Shown here: positions 13,297 through 23,465 of the stretch, piece after piece
Numbering within the stretch: position 1 is the stretch's first letter
How the letters are laid out: every line of letters begins with the position of its first letter
DNA from: Cepaea nemoralis
Lineage: Eukaryota; Mollusca; Gastropoda; Stylommatophora; Helicidae
DNA: 64,000 nucleotides
NCBI GenBank assembly: GCA_014155875.1
Contig: JACEFZ010002048.1
Location: 196,148-260,147 of the forward strand
Direction: 5' to 3'
Program-made: the position numbers and the translations under genes
Notes under the pieces: generated by a model
What the model was told of the DNA's origin: nothing
Database searches by the model: none
The model's input: only the letters and a program-made list of their open reading frames with translations

Positions 13297-13690
13297 GATT
13301 AATGGTCTCTAGATCACACACCTCTCGTATAGATATTTTTGCCTGTGCCAACCAGGACCTGCCTCGTCTTAGTCTATGACCCTTGACCATATCCATGACC
13401 TCCTGCAGGGGGTGATCCCTATCTGCAGTAACTCTCAGATACTTGTTGGCCTGAAGGACCCTATGCCTATCCGTCATTGTAGGTAGCGCCAGGATATGCC
13501 TCATGCAGATAATTGGTGTGTCCTTTGTGCACCCCCGTATTAACCGCATGGCAGCATTCTGTATGCGCTCCAACCTTTCAAGCTGGCTCTTTGATACTGT
13601 CAGCAGCCCCAAACCACACTCAATGACAGAAATTAATAACTGCTGAAAGAGCCTGTAAAGCCATCTCTGATCAACCTCGGTTGCTGCCAT
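13283..13690 (-). pseudogene. LINE reverse transcriptase C-terminal segment
   Basis: 135 codons. Residues 24-53 read ECGLGLLTVSKSQLERLERI followed by QNAAMRLIRG, the conserved block after the reverse transcriptase thumb in jockey/I-like elements (Y/C-G followed by a Leu-rich helix and IQNxAxRxI). The YxDD catalytic box and everything upstream are missing. A frameshift links it to the RNase H domain downstream. Confidence 0.75.
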
Positions 13691-13859
13691 CGCAATGTAG
13701 GAAAAGTCTGGTCACCTGTTGTGATCGAGAGTACCAGAACAGGGCAACTTAAATCGTTATTATGGGTTGGAGACGTAGTCGGTAGCCATGTGGATGTGGA
13801 AGTCAATGGAAAACTACCACATTCATTTATCCGAAGATACTCATGTGAACATGGAAGAG

Positions 13860-14025
13860 AACTGACTCACACACACCAGCATGTGGCTAAACTGGAATAC
13901 TTTGGTCATATTCAACCACAAAATGGTTTAGACAGAACAGTGATGGAAGACGTGGGTGGTCACTGGAAGAGGAGGCAGCGGTCAACCAGCAAGACAATGG
14001 ACACGGGACATTGCAGGCACATTGG
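13860..14025 (+). pseudogene. LINE RT C-terminal relic beside minisatellite
   Basis: The frame from 13721 reads VAKLEYFGHIQPQNGLDRTV, the L-x-Y/W-F-G-H motif of many LINE C-termini. After a frameshift another frame continues GRGGSGQPARQWTRDI, the usual basic G-R-x-R-x-W-x-D-I stretch. The relic runs straight into the 47/48-bp minisatellite. It resembles the 3' part of the relic at 15017-15825. Confidence 0.6.
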
Positions 14026-15006
14026 GAATTCATTGGCACCTTGTCGTCTTGACACACATTGTAGGCACATTGGGAATTCATTGGCACCTGGCCGTCTTGA
14101 CAGACATTGCAGGCACATTGGGAATTCATTGGCACCTGGCCTCTAGACACACATTGCAGGCACATTGGGAATTCATTGCCACCTTGCCGTCTTGACACAC
14201 ATTGTAGGCACATTGGGAATTCATTGGCACCTGGCCTCTAGACAGACATTGCAGGCACATTGGGAATTCATTGGCACCTGGCCTCTAGACACACATTGCA
14301 GGCACATTGGGAATTCATTGGCACCTGGCCGTCTTGACACACATTGTAGGCACATTGGGAATTCATTAGCACCTGGCCTCTTAGACAGACATTGCAGGCA
14401 CATTGGGAATTCATTGGCACCTGGCCGTCTTGACACACATTGCAGGCACATTGGGAATTCATTGGCACCTGGCCTCTAGACAGACGTTGCAGGCACACTG
14501 GGAATGTATTGGCACCTGGCCTCTAGACAGACATTGCAGGCACATTGGGAATTCATTGGCACCTGGCCTCTAGACACACATTGTAGGCACATTTGGGAAT
14601 TCATTGGCACCTTGTCGTCTTGACACACATTGCAGGCACATTGGGAATTCATTGGCACCTGGCCGTCTTGACAGACATTGCAGGCACATTGGGAATTCAT
14701 TGGCACCTGGCCGTCTTGACACACATTGCAGGCACATTGGGAATTCATTGGCACCTTGTCGTCTTGACAGACATTGCAGGCACATTGGGAATTCATTGGC
14801 ACCTGGCCTCTAGACAGACATTGCAGGCACATTGGGAATTCATTGGCACCTGGCCGTCTTGACATTCATTGCAGGCACATTGGGAATTCATTGGCACCTG
14901 GCCTCTAGACAGACGTTGCAGGCACACTGGGAATGTATTGGCACCTGGCCGTCTTGACAGACATTGCAGGCACATTGGGAATTCATTGGCACCTGGCCGT
15001 CTTGAC
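14009..15006. repeat. 47/48-bp minisatellite, ~21 copies
   Basis: Monomer landmarks are GCAGGCACATTGGGAATTCA and TTGGCACCTGG followed by either CCGTCTTGACAGACATT (48 bp) or CCTCTAGACAGACATT (47 bp). The CCGTCTTGACAGAC subtype matches, on the opposite strand, the 3' terminus of LINE family Y (22078-22110 and 30461-30486). Each monomer carries an EcoRI-type GAATTC site. Open frames across it on both strands are repeat translations. Confidence 0.95.
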
Positions 15007-15016
15007 AGACGATAGT
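14985..15016 (-). mobile_element. LINE family Y 3'-terminal segment at array edge
   Basis: At the right edge of the minisatellite the minus strand reads AAACTATCGTCTGTCAAGAC followed by GGCCAGGTGCCAATG. This is the same terminus as in family Y copies at 22.08 and 30.47 kb, including the AAACTATC bases absent from the other monomers. Two small hairpins are possible (GTCT/AGAC and GGC/GCC). Confidence 0.75.
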
Positions 15017-15830
15017 TTGTTAGATTGTGGAATACAAGCAGTGTTTCTGGCAGACAGCGAACAAGAGTTACACAACCTAGTGCAACAAGTCAACAGGCAT
15101 AGTTCAGAATGTGGCTTAGATAGTCACATCCTAAACACGAAAACTATGAAAATTAGAAGTGGAAAGGAAAGGCCATCAATGAAAATCACATTCAACGGGG
15201 AGACACTTGAACAAGTAACAAGTTTCTCCTATCTTGGGCATACACTAACAGATGATGGTAGAGGTAAAGCATAAATCAGAAAGAGAACAGGAATGGCCAA
15301 AAATGCTTTCAACATCATGGAATCAGTATTACCGTCTAGAGAGATTAACAATGCATTAAAAATGAAAATTGTCAAATGTTATATATATATTCAACACTAC
15401 AATATGGCGCAGAAGTTTTGACAATGAACAAGCAATTAGAAAGTTGAATAGAGGCCCTGAAGATGTGGATATACAGAAGAATATGTGATATTTCATGGAA
15501 ACAAAAACAATCAAATACACAGGTTCTGGAATAACTGGGAATGAAAAGATAGTTGAAGAAATAAATAAAAAAGAAGTAAGTGAAATATTTCGGTCACGTT
15601 AAAATAAATCACACTCTTATAAAACCATACTGGATGGTAAGGATGAAAGCAAGCGAGCAAGAGATAGACAGCGATACAAGTGGGAAGATAACATCAGGTG
15701 CTGGACGAATATCAATCTGACAAAATATACAGTCAGGGCGAGACACAGATAATGTTAGAGATCCATTACAGCCAACCTTCATTGTGGAGACGGCACCTGA
15801 TTGATTGATTGATTGAATGGGAATACAAAT
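15017..15830 (+). pseudogene. 5'-truncated LINE RT relic with (TGAT)n tail
   Basis: Begins just after where a YADD box would lie: FLADSEQELHNLVQQVNRHS, then ECGLD, KTKTM-like and SFSYLGHTLTDDGR, then a stop at 15272-15274. Further fragments appear in other frames: MAKNAFNIMESVL, EIFRS, and the basic KRARDRQRYKWEDNI stretch before GDGT and a stop. A tail of ATTGATTGATTGATTGA follows at 15799-15816. Domain order and tail are those of a LINE C-terminus; several frameshifts and stops make it inactive. Confidence 0.8.
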
Positions 15831-16583
15831 GCATGCGGCAAAGGATGGGAGCGTTTAATCTGGCCGTGTTGAGAGTACTGCATAGCACCTGCGTCATGAT
15901 GATGATGATGAATGGACAGGTACATCTCACTCTAGGAAACCAAATACCATAATTATTATCCTTGGATTAATCTGTTTTCCTGAAATATCAAACTATTACT
16001 ACTTTCAAATCTGATTTTATTTGCACGCAACTACCAACCTTCATGATTAACAGTTTCTCATGTACAAACTGGCCGCAGGATATTACCAGATTTTTATGTC
16101 GAGTAAAGCTAAAAAAACATATTTATATTGCTCACATTTTGGTTTTTCCATCATAGATAAGCATGGATTTAATATCTCAGTGAGGTAAGCGTTTTCTCTG
16201 TGATAAAAACTGATTATGATTAGTGAAGGAGATAACGGAGTCCTGGTGATAAGTAGAGCTATAATATTTCTGTGGGAGGAAGATATTTTTGCCCGAAATA
16301 GATAAGCAAATATTAATCACCCCGCGGATAATTTTGGTTCACTGTAGTTCAATGGATCCCAAACTTATACTGGCTAGGCCCCCTCAGCTTTAGGACACGT
16401 TCCTAGCGATGTCACACATGCACACATTCAGATACACACAGAGAGACAAATAAGTAATTACTCTTTTTATCTAACAATCTCTTTGTCAATATTCTCTTTA
16501 CTCCTGGCCACTTTATCGTCCTGTTTTCTCTGTGCGCTTGCTATTGTGTCTCTGTTATTTGATTGTTGGTCTATTTCCATCCA
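15831..16583. other. unassigned AT-rich stretch
   Basis: A short (ATG)n run at about 15896-15912 and no recognisable gene. Possibly host intergenic DNA. Confidence 0.4.
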
Positions 16584-17130
16584 TCATGTGCCATGCCGAT
16601 CTGAGATGGCGGTCATGTTCTGCCATCTCACTCGATCACCAGAGTCATGGATCAGCTCCGTGTTCCTGTTTTGACCATGCCACGTGGCCAAGCCATCCAG
16701 GTATTTACTCCTCGGTCTTCCCCTTGGTCTCTTCCCTTCGATCTTGCCAGTCGTCGCCAAGTCCTCCAATTCATTTCTTATCATAACATGCCCAAAAAAT
16801 TGTGACTGTCTACGTCTAATGAATGTCTGTAATCAGTTTACGATCTTCATTTGTTTCTTGAAGGACGTGTTCATTGATTTTTCTGTCTGTCCATGGTATT
16901 CTTTGCATTTTCGTCAGAAACCACATTTCCACAGCCATCAGCTGTTTTTCAGCTTGACTGCTCATTGTCCACGCTTCACATCCATATAAAAGTACAGGTT
17001 CTATGTAGCATTTCAACACTCTTTTTCTCGTGATTATCGATAAGACTGCAGTACATGATATTCTTGGCTTCTGTAAAGAAGGTAGTTTCCCATTGCTTTC
17101 CTTCCTAGCAGTGACCATACTGGTCGATGA
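16584..17130 (-). pseudogene. LINE family Z RT C-terminal relic
   Basis: The minus strand reads RKRVLKCYIEPVLLYGCEAW followed by MAVEMWFLTKMQRIPWTDRK in one frame (17118 to 16816). After a one-base shift another frame gives KIEGKRPRGRPRSKYLDGLA and ends DRVRWQNMTAISDRHGT with a stop (16784 to 16584). This is the post-catalytic half of a LINE reverse transcriptase. ATG-type bases (CATCATG on plus) follow the 3' end. A second relic of the same family is at 31795-32215 and a 3'-end scrap at 61745-61816. Confidence 0.75.
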
Positions 17131-17144
17131 CTGTAGCCATTGTC

Positions 17145-17168
17145 CCCCCCCCCCCCCAAAAAAAAAAG
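17145..17168. repeat. poly(C)/poly(A) run
   Basis: About 12 C then about 10 A on plus. Length is likely imprecise. Confidence 0.8.
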
Positions 17169-17455
17169 AGAGATCCTCTGCCTACCGTTGTGAAGCTGGA
17201 GACCATAACCTACAACTATCTATTGGCTGCTCTTAAACTTCATCCACCACCTGCACCCATGGCTTCACGTAACCCTGATCGGATGGCTAAACGGGTACTC
17301 CACCTTGCCCCGTAGGCCCCTATCCCGCCACCCTTTGGTCTATTTATCTGTTTCCAAATCTGGTTATACTCCCGACATGTCTTCTTTGTTTGTCTCCTCG
17401 TCTGTTTATCTATTAATGTCTGTTTATTTGTTGTTATGCCTGATGGCTTCATGCC

Positions 17456-18168
17456 TCTTTATTTGTCTCCATGACACTCTATTTGCCTCATTGACACTCT
17501 AAGTGTCTCCATGCCACTCTATTTGCCTCATTGACACTCTAAGTGTCTCCATGCCACTCTATTTGCCTCATTGACACTCTAAGTGTCTCCATGCCACTCT
17601 ATTTGCCTCATTGACACTCTAAGTGTATCTATGCCACTCTATTTGCCTCATTGACACTCTAAGTGTCTCCATGCCACTCTATTTGCCTCATTGACACTCT
17701 AAGTGTATCTATGCCACTCTATTTGCCTCATTGACACTCTAAGTGTCTCCATGCCACTCTATTTGCCTCATTGAAACTCTAAGTGTCTCTATGCCACTCT
17801 ATTTGCCTCATTGACACTCTAAGTGTCTCCATGTCACTCTATTTGCCTCATTGACACTCTAAGTGTCTCCATGCCACTCTATTTGCCTCATTGACACTCT
17901 AAGTGTATCTATGCCACTCTATTTGCCTCATTGACACTCTAAGTGTCTCCATGCCACTCTATTTGCCTCATTGACACTCTAAGTGTATCTATGCCACTCT
18001 ATTTGCCTCATTGACACTCTAAGTGTCTCCATGCCACTCTATTTGCCTCATTGACACTCTAAGTGTATCTATGCCACTCTATTTGCCTCATTGACACTCT
18101 AAGTGTCTCCATGCCACTCTATTTGCCTCATTGACACTCTAAGTGTCTCCATGCCACTCTATTTGCCC
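17456..18168. repeat. 40-bp minisatellite, ~18 copies, dimeric order
   Basis: Monomer is ATTTGCCTCATTGACACTCT plus AAGTGTCTCCATGCCACTCT, exactly 40 bp. Through much of the array two variants (AAGTGTCTCC and AAGTGTATCT) alternate, giving an 80-bp higher-order unit. Confidence 0.97.
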
Positions 18169-18241
18169 TATCAGTGTTAACATTCTTTGACGGGTAGAAA
18201 TGAGCAGGCCTAAAGAACTGCTGCCCTGGCTCAGTTCAATT

Positions 18242-18659
18242 TGACAACCTACCCACACAATGCGACAACATATCCACACAATGAGACAACCCATCCACAC
18301 AATGAGACAACCCACCCACACAATGAGACAACCTACCCACACAATGCGACAACATATCCACACAATGAGACAACCTATCCACACAATGAGACAACCTACC
18401 CACACAATGAGACAACCTACCCACACAATGAGACAACCTACCCACACAATGAGACAACCTACCCACACAATTAGACAACCTACCCACACAATTAGACAAC
18501 CTACCCACACAATGAGACAACCTACCCACACAATGAGACAACCTACCCACACAATGAGACAACCTACCCACACAATGAGACAACCTACCCACACAATGAG
18601 ACAACCTACCCACACAATTAGACAACCTACCCACACAATTAGACAACCTACTCACACAA
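18242..18659. repeat. 21-bp minisatellite, copy 1 (~20 units)
   Basis: Unit GAGACAACCTACCCACACAA plus T, 21 bp, with GCGAC and TTAGAC variants. Because 21 is a multiple of three, frames stay open on both strands; these are not genes. Confidence 0.97.
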
Positions 18660-18869
18660 CAGTTCTACGTGGCCGAGAGGGTTCGCTCTTAAACTTCCGG
18701 TTCGCTGAGGGCGGGGTTGAGGGTTGAACCTATATACCGGCAAGCTGGACTAAAATGTTGGCATCTGGTTCAGAAAGACACACCTGAACGTCGCGTTGCC
18801 TGGAAGATTAAGCTGGGATTGAATGCATCGTCCTGCAAGGAATATGCAATCCATAAAAATTGGTTTGCT
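18660..18869 (+). mobile_element. SINE family A, copy 1
   Basis: Starts with CTACGTGGCCGAGAGGGTTC, which holds an A-box-like TGGCCGAGAGG, followed by CTCTTAAACTTCC and a B-box-like GGTTGAACC about 50 bp on. Downstream blocks GGTTCAGAAAG, CCTGAACGT and AAGCTGGGATTGAATGC are shared with the copy at 48590-48875 (minus). The tRNA-like head plus shared body indicates a tRNA-derived SINE. It lies between a 21-bp and a 22-bp array. Confidence 0.55.
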
Positions 18870-19218
18870 GTACTTATAGTGGTACACTGTTGTACTTATA
18901 GGGGTACACTTTTGTACATATAGTGGTACATTTTGTACATTATTGTGTACAATTTTGTACATATAGTGGTACATTTTTGTCATATAGGGGTACACTTTTG
19001 TACATATAGTGGTACATTTTTGTACTTATAGTGGTACACTGTTGTACTTATAGTGGTACACTGTTGTACTTATAGTGGTACACTGTTGTACTTATAGTGG
19101 TACACTGTTGTACTATAGTGGTAACTGTTGTACTTATAGTGGTACACTGTTGTACTTATAGTGGACACTGTTGTACTTATAGTGGTACATTGTTACTATA
19201 GTGGACACTGTTTACTAA
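18870..19218. repeat. 22-bp minisatellite, copy 1
   Basis: Unit TGTACTTATAGTGGTACACT plus GT, 22 bp. Variants have CATATAG and CATTTT. GTAC occurs twice per unit, so units are partly self-complementary. Indels become frequent after 19100. Confidence 0.95.
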
Positions 19219-19565
19219 TGGAACCCACTACTAATGAGACACCTACCCACACATGCGACAACATATCCACACAATGAGACAACCTATCCACTAATGAGAC
19301 AACTTACCCACCAATGAGACACCTACCCACACAATGAGACAACCTCCACTACAATGAGACAACCTACCCAGACAATTAGACAACCTACCCACACAATTGG
19401 TACAACCTTCCTACAATGAGACAACCTTACCCACATAATGAGACAACCTACCACACACATGAGACAACCTACCCACACAATGAGACAACCTACCACACAA
19501 TGGTACAACCTACCCACACAATTTAGACAACCTACCACTACATATTAGACAACCTACTTCACACA
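19219..19565. repeat. 21-bp minisatellite, copy 2 (indel-rich)
   Basis: Same 21-bp unit as at 18242-18659, in the same order relative to its SINE, but with many one-base losses and gains (for example CTACTAATGAGACACC). Either fast decay or poor consensus sequence. Confidence 0.85.
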
Positions 19566-19774
19566 ACAGTTTCTACGTGGCCGAGAGGGTTCGCTCTTAA
19601 ATTCCGGTTCGCTAGGGCGGGGTTGAGGGTGACCTTCTATACCGGCACAGCTGGACTAAAATGTTGGCATCTGGTTCAGAAAGACACACCTGAACGTCGC
19701 GTTGCCTGGAAGATTAAGCTGGGATTGAATGCATCGTCCTGCAAGGAATATGCAATCCATAAAAATTGGTTTGC
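19566..19774 (+). mobile_element. SINE family A, copy 2 (segmental duplicate)
   Basis: Nearly identical to 18660-18869 from TCTACGTGGCCGAGAGGGTT to the AATCCATAAAAATTGG end, with a few indels. The flanking arrays are also repeated, so this copy arose by tandem duplication of a ~0.9-kb block rather than by independent insertion. Confidence 0.6.
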
Positions 19775-20205
19775 TGTACTTATAGTGGTACACTGTTGTA
19801 CTTATAGTGGTACACTGTTGTACTTATAGGGGTACACTTTTGTACATATAGTGGTACATTTTTGTACATATAGTGGTACATTTTTGTACATATAGTGGTA
19901 CATTTTTGTACATATAGTGGTACATTTTTGTACTTATAGTGGTACATTTTTGTACTTATAGTGGTACACTGTTGTACTTATAGTGGTACACTGTTGTACT
20001 TATAGTGGTACACTGTTGTACTTATAGTGGTACACTGTTGTACTTATAGGGGTACACTGTTGTACTTATAGTGGTACACTGTTGTACTTATAGTGGTACA
20101 CTGTTGTACTTATAGTGGTACATTGTTGATACTAAACTGTATTTATAGTGGTAAATTGTTGTCGCTAAACTGTATTTATAGTGTACATTGTTGTCGCTAA
20201 ACTGC
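19775..20205. repeat. 22-bp minisatellite, copy 2
   Basis: Same GTACTTATAGTGGTACACTG unit as 18870-19218, about 19 units, decaying at 20120-20205. Confidence 0.95.
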
Positions 20206-20261
20206 CCGTAGTTTACTTTTGATATGTCAATCGAAGTATTGATTTTAATTTAATCAGACTC

Positions 20262-20321
20262 ATTGATTGATTGATTGATTGATTGATTGGTGGATGGATC
20301 TGTGACTCATACACACAGAGT

Positions 20322-20393
<72 letters not shown>

Positions 20394-20562
20394 CAGAGAG
20401 AGAAGATAGAAAGAGAAGGGAAGATAAAAGAGAGAGGAGAGAAGATAGATAGAAAGAGAGAGAGGGAGAGAGATAGAAGAAATATAGAACGAGAGGGAAA
20501 GAAGAGATTTAAGGAAAGGGAAAGAGAGAGGAGATAGAGAAAAGAGAAAGACAGAGACAGAA

Positions 20563-20620
<58 letters not shown>

Positions 20621-20635
20621 GTTGTGACTCCACTC
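20262..20635. repeat. (TTGA)n then long (GA)n tract
   Basis: (TTGA)7 at about 20262-20289, then purine-rich GAGAGA runs (20317-20390 and 20561-20617) with GAAAGAGAAGGG in between. Long Ser/Leu or Arg/Glu frames are artefacts of the tract. Confidence 0.95.
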
Positions 20636-20977
20636 GACAGTCTTGTTGAATGAAACAGGCGTGTTTCTATATTCGGCCACCTCAGAGACAGACAGGAAGA
20701 GAAGTTGTTGATTCCCTCCCGTGAAAGCCCTGTCGAGAAGGTTAGTCTTCTCTGGCCCGGCTTAGCTGAATGAAACAAGCGTGTTACTATATTCGGCCCA
20801 TTTCTAGCAGGAGAGAAGTGAGTGTACGGCGCGCCAAAGACACGGGATGTGAGGACATATATTTTTGGGGTACGTGAATAGGTCGAACATCCGTCAGGCA
20901 ACAGTCTGAGGGCCATTGTCGGTGGTGTATTTAACGGCTTCTTTCCTTCACTCAAAATATGTTGAGTGAACGTCCTC
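20636..20977. repeat. unique stretch with a ~30-bp direct repeat
   Basis: TTGAATGAAACAGGCGTGTT near 20645 recurs as CTGAATGAAACAAGCGTGTT near 20766, each followed by CTATATTCGGCC. The spacing is about 121 bp. Function unknown; it may be a degenerate SINE dimer. Confidence 0.6.
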
Positions 20978-21705
20978 GTTAGTAATCACATATTCTGGTA
21001 ATCACTCCTACTAGTACACGTTCTAGAAATAACACTTTTTAGTAATCGACGAAGTTAGTCTCCATGCAATCACACTTTCTAGTAATCGCCTATGATAGTA
21101 ATCACACTTTCTGGTAATCGCCTATGATAGTAATCACACTTTCTAGTAATCGCCCATGATAGTAATCACACTTACTAGTAATCGCCCATGATAGTAATCA
21201 CACTTTCTAGTAATCGCCCATGATAGTAATCACACTTTCTAGTAAACGCTATGTTAGTAATCACACTTTCTAGTAATCGCCCATGATAGTAATCACACTT
21301 TCTAGTAATCGCCCATGATAGTAATCACACTTTCTAGTAATCACCCATGATAGTAATCACACTTTCTAGTAATCGCCCATGATAGTAATCACACTTTCTA
21401 GTAATCGCCCATGATAGTAATCACACTTTCTAGTAATCGCCCATGATAGTAATCACACTTTCTAGTAATCGCCCATTTTAGTAATCACACTTACTAGTAA
21501 TCGCCCATGATAGTAATCACACTTTCTAGTAATCGCCCATGATAGTAATCACACTTTCTAGTAATCGCCCATGATAGTAATCACACTTTCTAGTAATCGC
21601 CCATGATAGTAATCACACTTTCTAGTAATCGCCCATGATAGTAATCACACTTTCTAGTAATCGCCATGATAGTAATGACACTTTCTAGTAATCGCCTGTT
21701 TTAAT
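20978..21705. repeat. 32-bp minisatellite, ~21 copies
   Basis: Unit ATCGCCCATGATAGTAATCA plus CACTTTCTAGTA, 32 bp. The left edge (20978-21070) is decayed; similar decayed units reappear at 21830-22040, on the far side of an unrelated 120-bp insert. Confidence 0.96.
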
Positions 21706-21832
21706 TATTAATGGGGAAGCCGTTGAGGCCACTTAGACAATTACATAAATAAACAAACTCCTCTAGTCTCTACTTCCCCCTTCTCCTTCTGTGAGCGCCA
21801 AAAAATACTATGTGTGTTTATTTATGTAACTG
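21706..21832. mobile_element. possible short fold-back insert in the array
   Basis: Sequence unlike the array, bounded near its ends by an inverted repeat: TTACATAAATAAACAAAC at about 21751 and GTTTATTTATGTAACTG at about 21817 (12 bp perfectly paired, ACATAAATAAAC with GTTTATTTATGT). Repeat units lie on both sides. This suggests a MITE-like insertion, but no target duplication was identified. Confidence 0.35.
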
Positions 21833-22045
21833 TTTTAGTTATCATACGTTTTAGTTATCACCAGTTTCAGTACTAACACGTTCTAAAAATCACACGTTCT
21901 AGTAATTACACCTGTTAGTAATTACACGTTTTAGTAATTACAAATTCTAGAAATCACTTGTTTGAGTAATTACACGTTCTAGTAAACATCTGTTCCAGTA
22001 TTCGCACGCTATAGAAATTACCGGTTCTAGTAATCATTGCCCTAC
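21833..22045. repeat. decayed 32-bp-type units
   Basis: TTAGTTATCAC, TTCTAGTAATTACAC and similar motifs continue the array pattern with many substitutions. Confidence 0.6.
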
Positions 22046-22136
22046 ACTGCAAGATACTACTCATCATCATCATCATCATTGGCACCTTGCCGTCTTGACA
22101 GACGATAGTTTGTGCTTTAAAAAGGCATAATAACTT

Positions 22137-23465
22137 TTAACTATGGCGGTAGCGAGTGTGACTGATAAGGCCAATTTGCGCTGTAAATGTCCGTTCACAG
22201 TGGGTGCATGTGAACACGTGGTCATTTCCACCATCATGCACCATCTTACGTCTCAAACGCTTGGTGTGTGACTTTTCTGCAATAATTTTCTCCTTTGACT
22301 TTATTCCATTTCTGACATTTGCCCTCCATGCAACACGTTCAGCGGCGACTTGCTCCCAATGTGCATTATCAATGCCTGTATCAATCATGTCCCGCTTACA
22401 CACATCTTTGTATCGTAGTAGAGGCCGACCCTGAGATCTCTTACCCATCTGTAATTCACCAAAAAAGATATCCTTTGGTATTCTACCATCATCCATCCTC
22501 CTAAGATGTCCTATCCATCTAAGTCTACGAAGACTGAGCATGGAATAAACTGTCACACAACCTGATCTTTCCAATACTTCAGTATTTGTGATTTTGTCTT
22601 GCCACTTAATACCAAGAATTCTTCGCAGACACCGCATATGAAAGCTGTTTAAATTGTTCTCTTGGTGTGAGTAAGTTGTCCAGGTTTCACTGCCATAGAG
22701 AAGAGTACTAAGGACACAGGCTTGATAGACAAGGACTTTTGTTTTGGCAGTAAGCTTCCTGTTCTCCCAGACTCTTTTTCTTAACCTGTTCATTGTTGTT
22801 GCTGCCTTACCAATCCGGATGTTGATTTCCTGATCTAGGGATAATTTGCTATTTACCACTGATCCTAGATATGTAAAATGGTCTACTATCTCTAGTTCGG
22901 CGTCGTGAATAAAGATTGATGGTACCTCATGTGCACCTTGTGACATAATCTGTGTCTTCTTTTTGCTAATTGTTAAACCAAATTCAGAACAAGCATTGGA
23001 GAATGCAGATAGTAGACATTGCAATTCTTCCTCAGAGTGGGTCGAAACTGCAGCATCATCTGCAAAAAGCAACTCTCTGATCAGTACCCTCCTAATTTTG
23101 GTCTTAGCCTTCAATCTCTGAGAATTGTAGAGGCCGCCATCTGAGCGTGAGTGAATGTATATACCACCATCCTGATCACGAAATGCATATTTCAGTAGAA
23201 GTGAAAAGTATATTCCAAAGAGGGTGGGAGCTAGTACACAACCTTGCTTAACTCCACTCTTGATTTCAAATTCTTCAGAAGTTGCACCATCAAACTTGAT
23301 TATACCCTTCATGCCTGTGTGGAACGATTCCACAATGGACAGAAGAGTTGGTGGGCAGCCAATCTTCTTTAGTGCCTTGAACAGACCCTCACGACTGACC
23401 AAATCAAATGCCTTTGTGAGGTCGATGAAGGCAATAAACAGTGGTTGATTCTGTTCACGGCATTT
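22137..23465 (-). pseudogene. LINE family Y reverse transcriptase core with C2H2 finger
   Basis: The open frame extends upstream of its first Met (23402) to about 23465, reading FIAFIDLTKAFDLVSR (motif A, catalytic Asp). Counting from that Met: GVKQGCVLAPTLF at 50-62 and FADD catalytic box at 113-116, then YLGSVV and LLYGSETW blocks, the basic GKRSQGRPLLRYKD stretch, and a terminal C2H2 finger (Cys399, Cys402, His415, His420). It makes cDNA at the nicked target in an intact element. A one-base deletion near 23465 breaks the link to upstream RT motifs. The finger ends one residue before the stop, so the C-terminus is intact. Confidence 0.88.

Larger units (their letters stand above)
12476..13705 (-). 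mobile_element. 5'-truncated LINE with RNase H and (AACTC)n tail
   Basis: On the minus strand the order is: reverse transcriptase C-terminal segment (13690 to 13283), RNase H domain (13296 to 12559), a short 3' UTR, then a tail of about five AACTC units (12503 to 12476). A microsatellite tail instead of poly(A) is usual for several non-LTR clades. The endonuclease and catalytic reverse transcriptase parts are absent, as expected from 5' truncation during insertion. RNase H after reverse transcriptase points to the I-like group; the exact clade is not determined. Confidence 0.8.

Noticed and set aside
18139..18727. Seven-residue repeat proteins in the 21-bp array
   Set aside because: Periodic translation of a 21-bp unit, open in several frames on both strands.
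20986..21705. CRISPR-like regularity of 32-bp repeats
   Set aside because: Units are contiguous without unique spacers, and the context is an animal genome.
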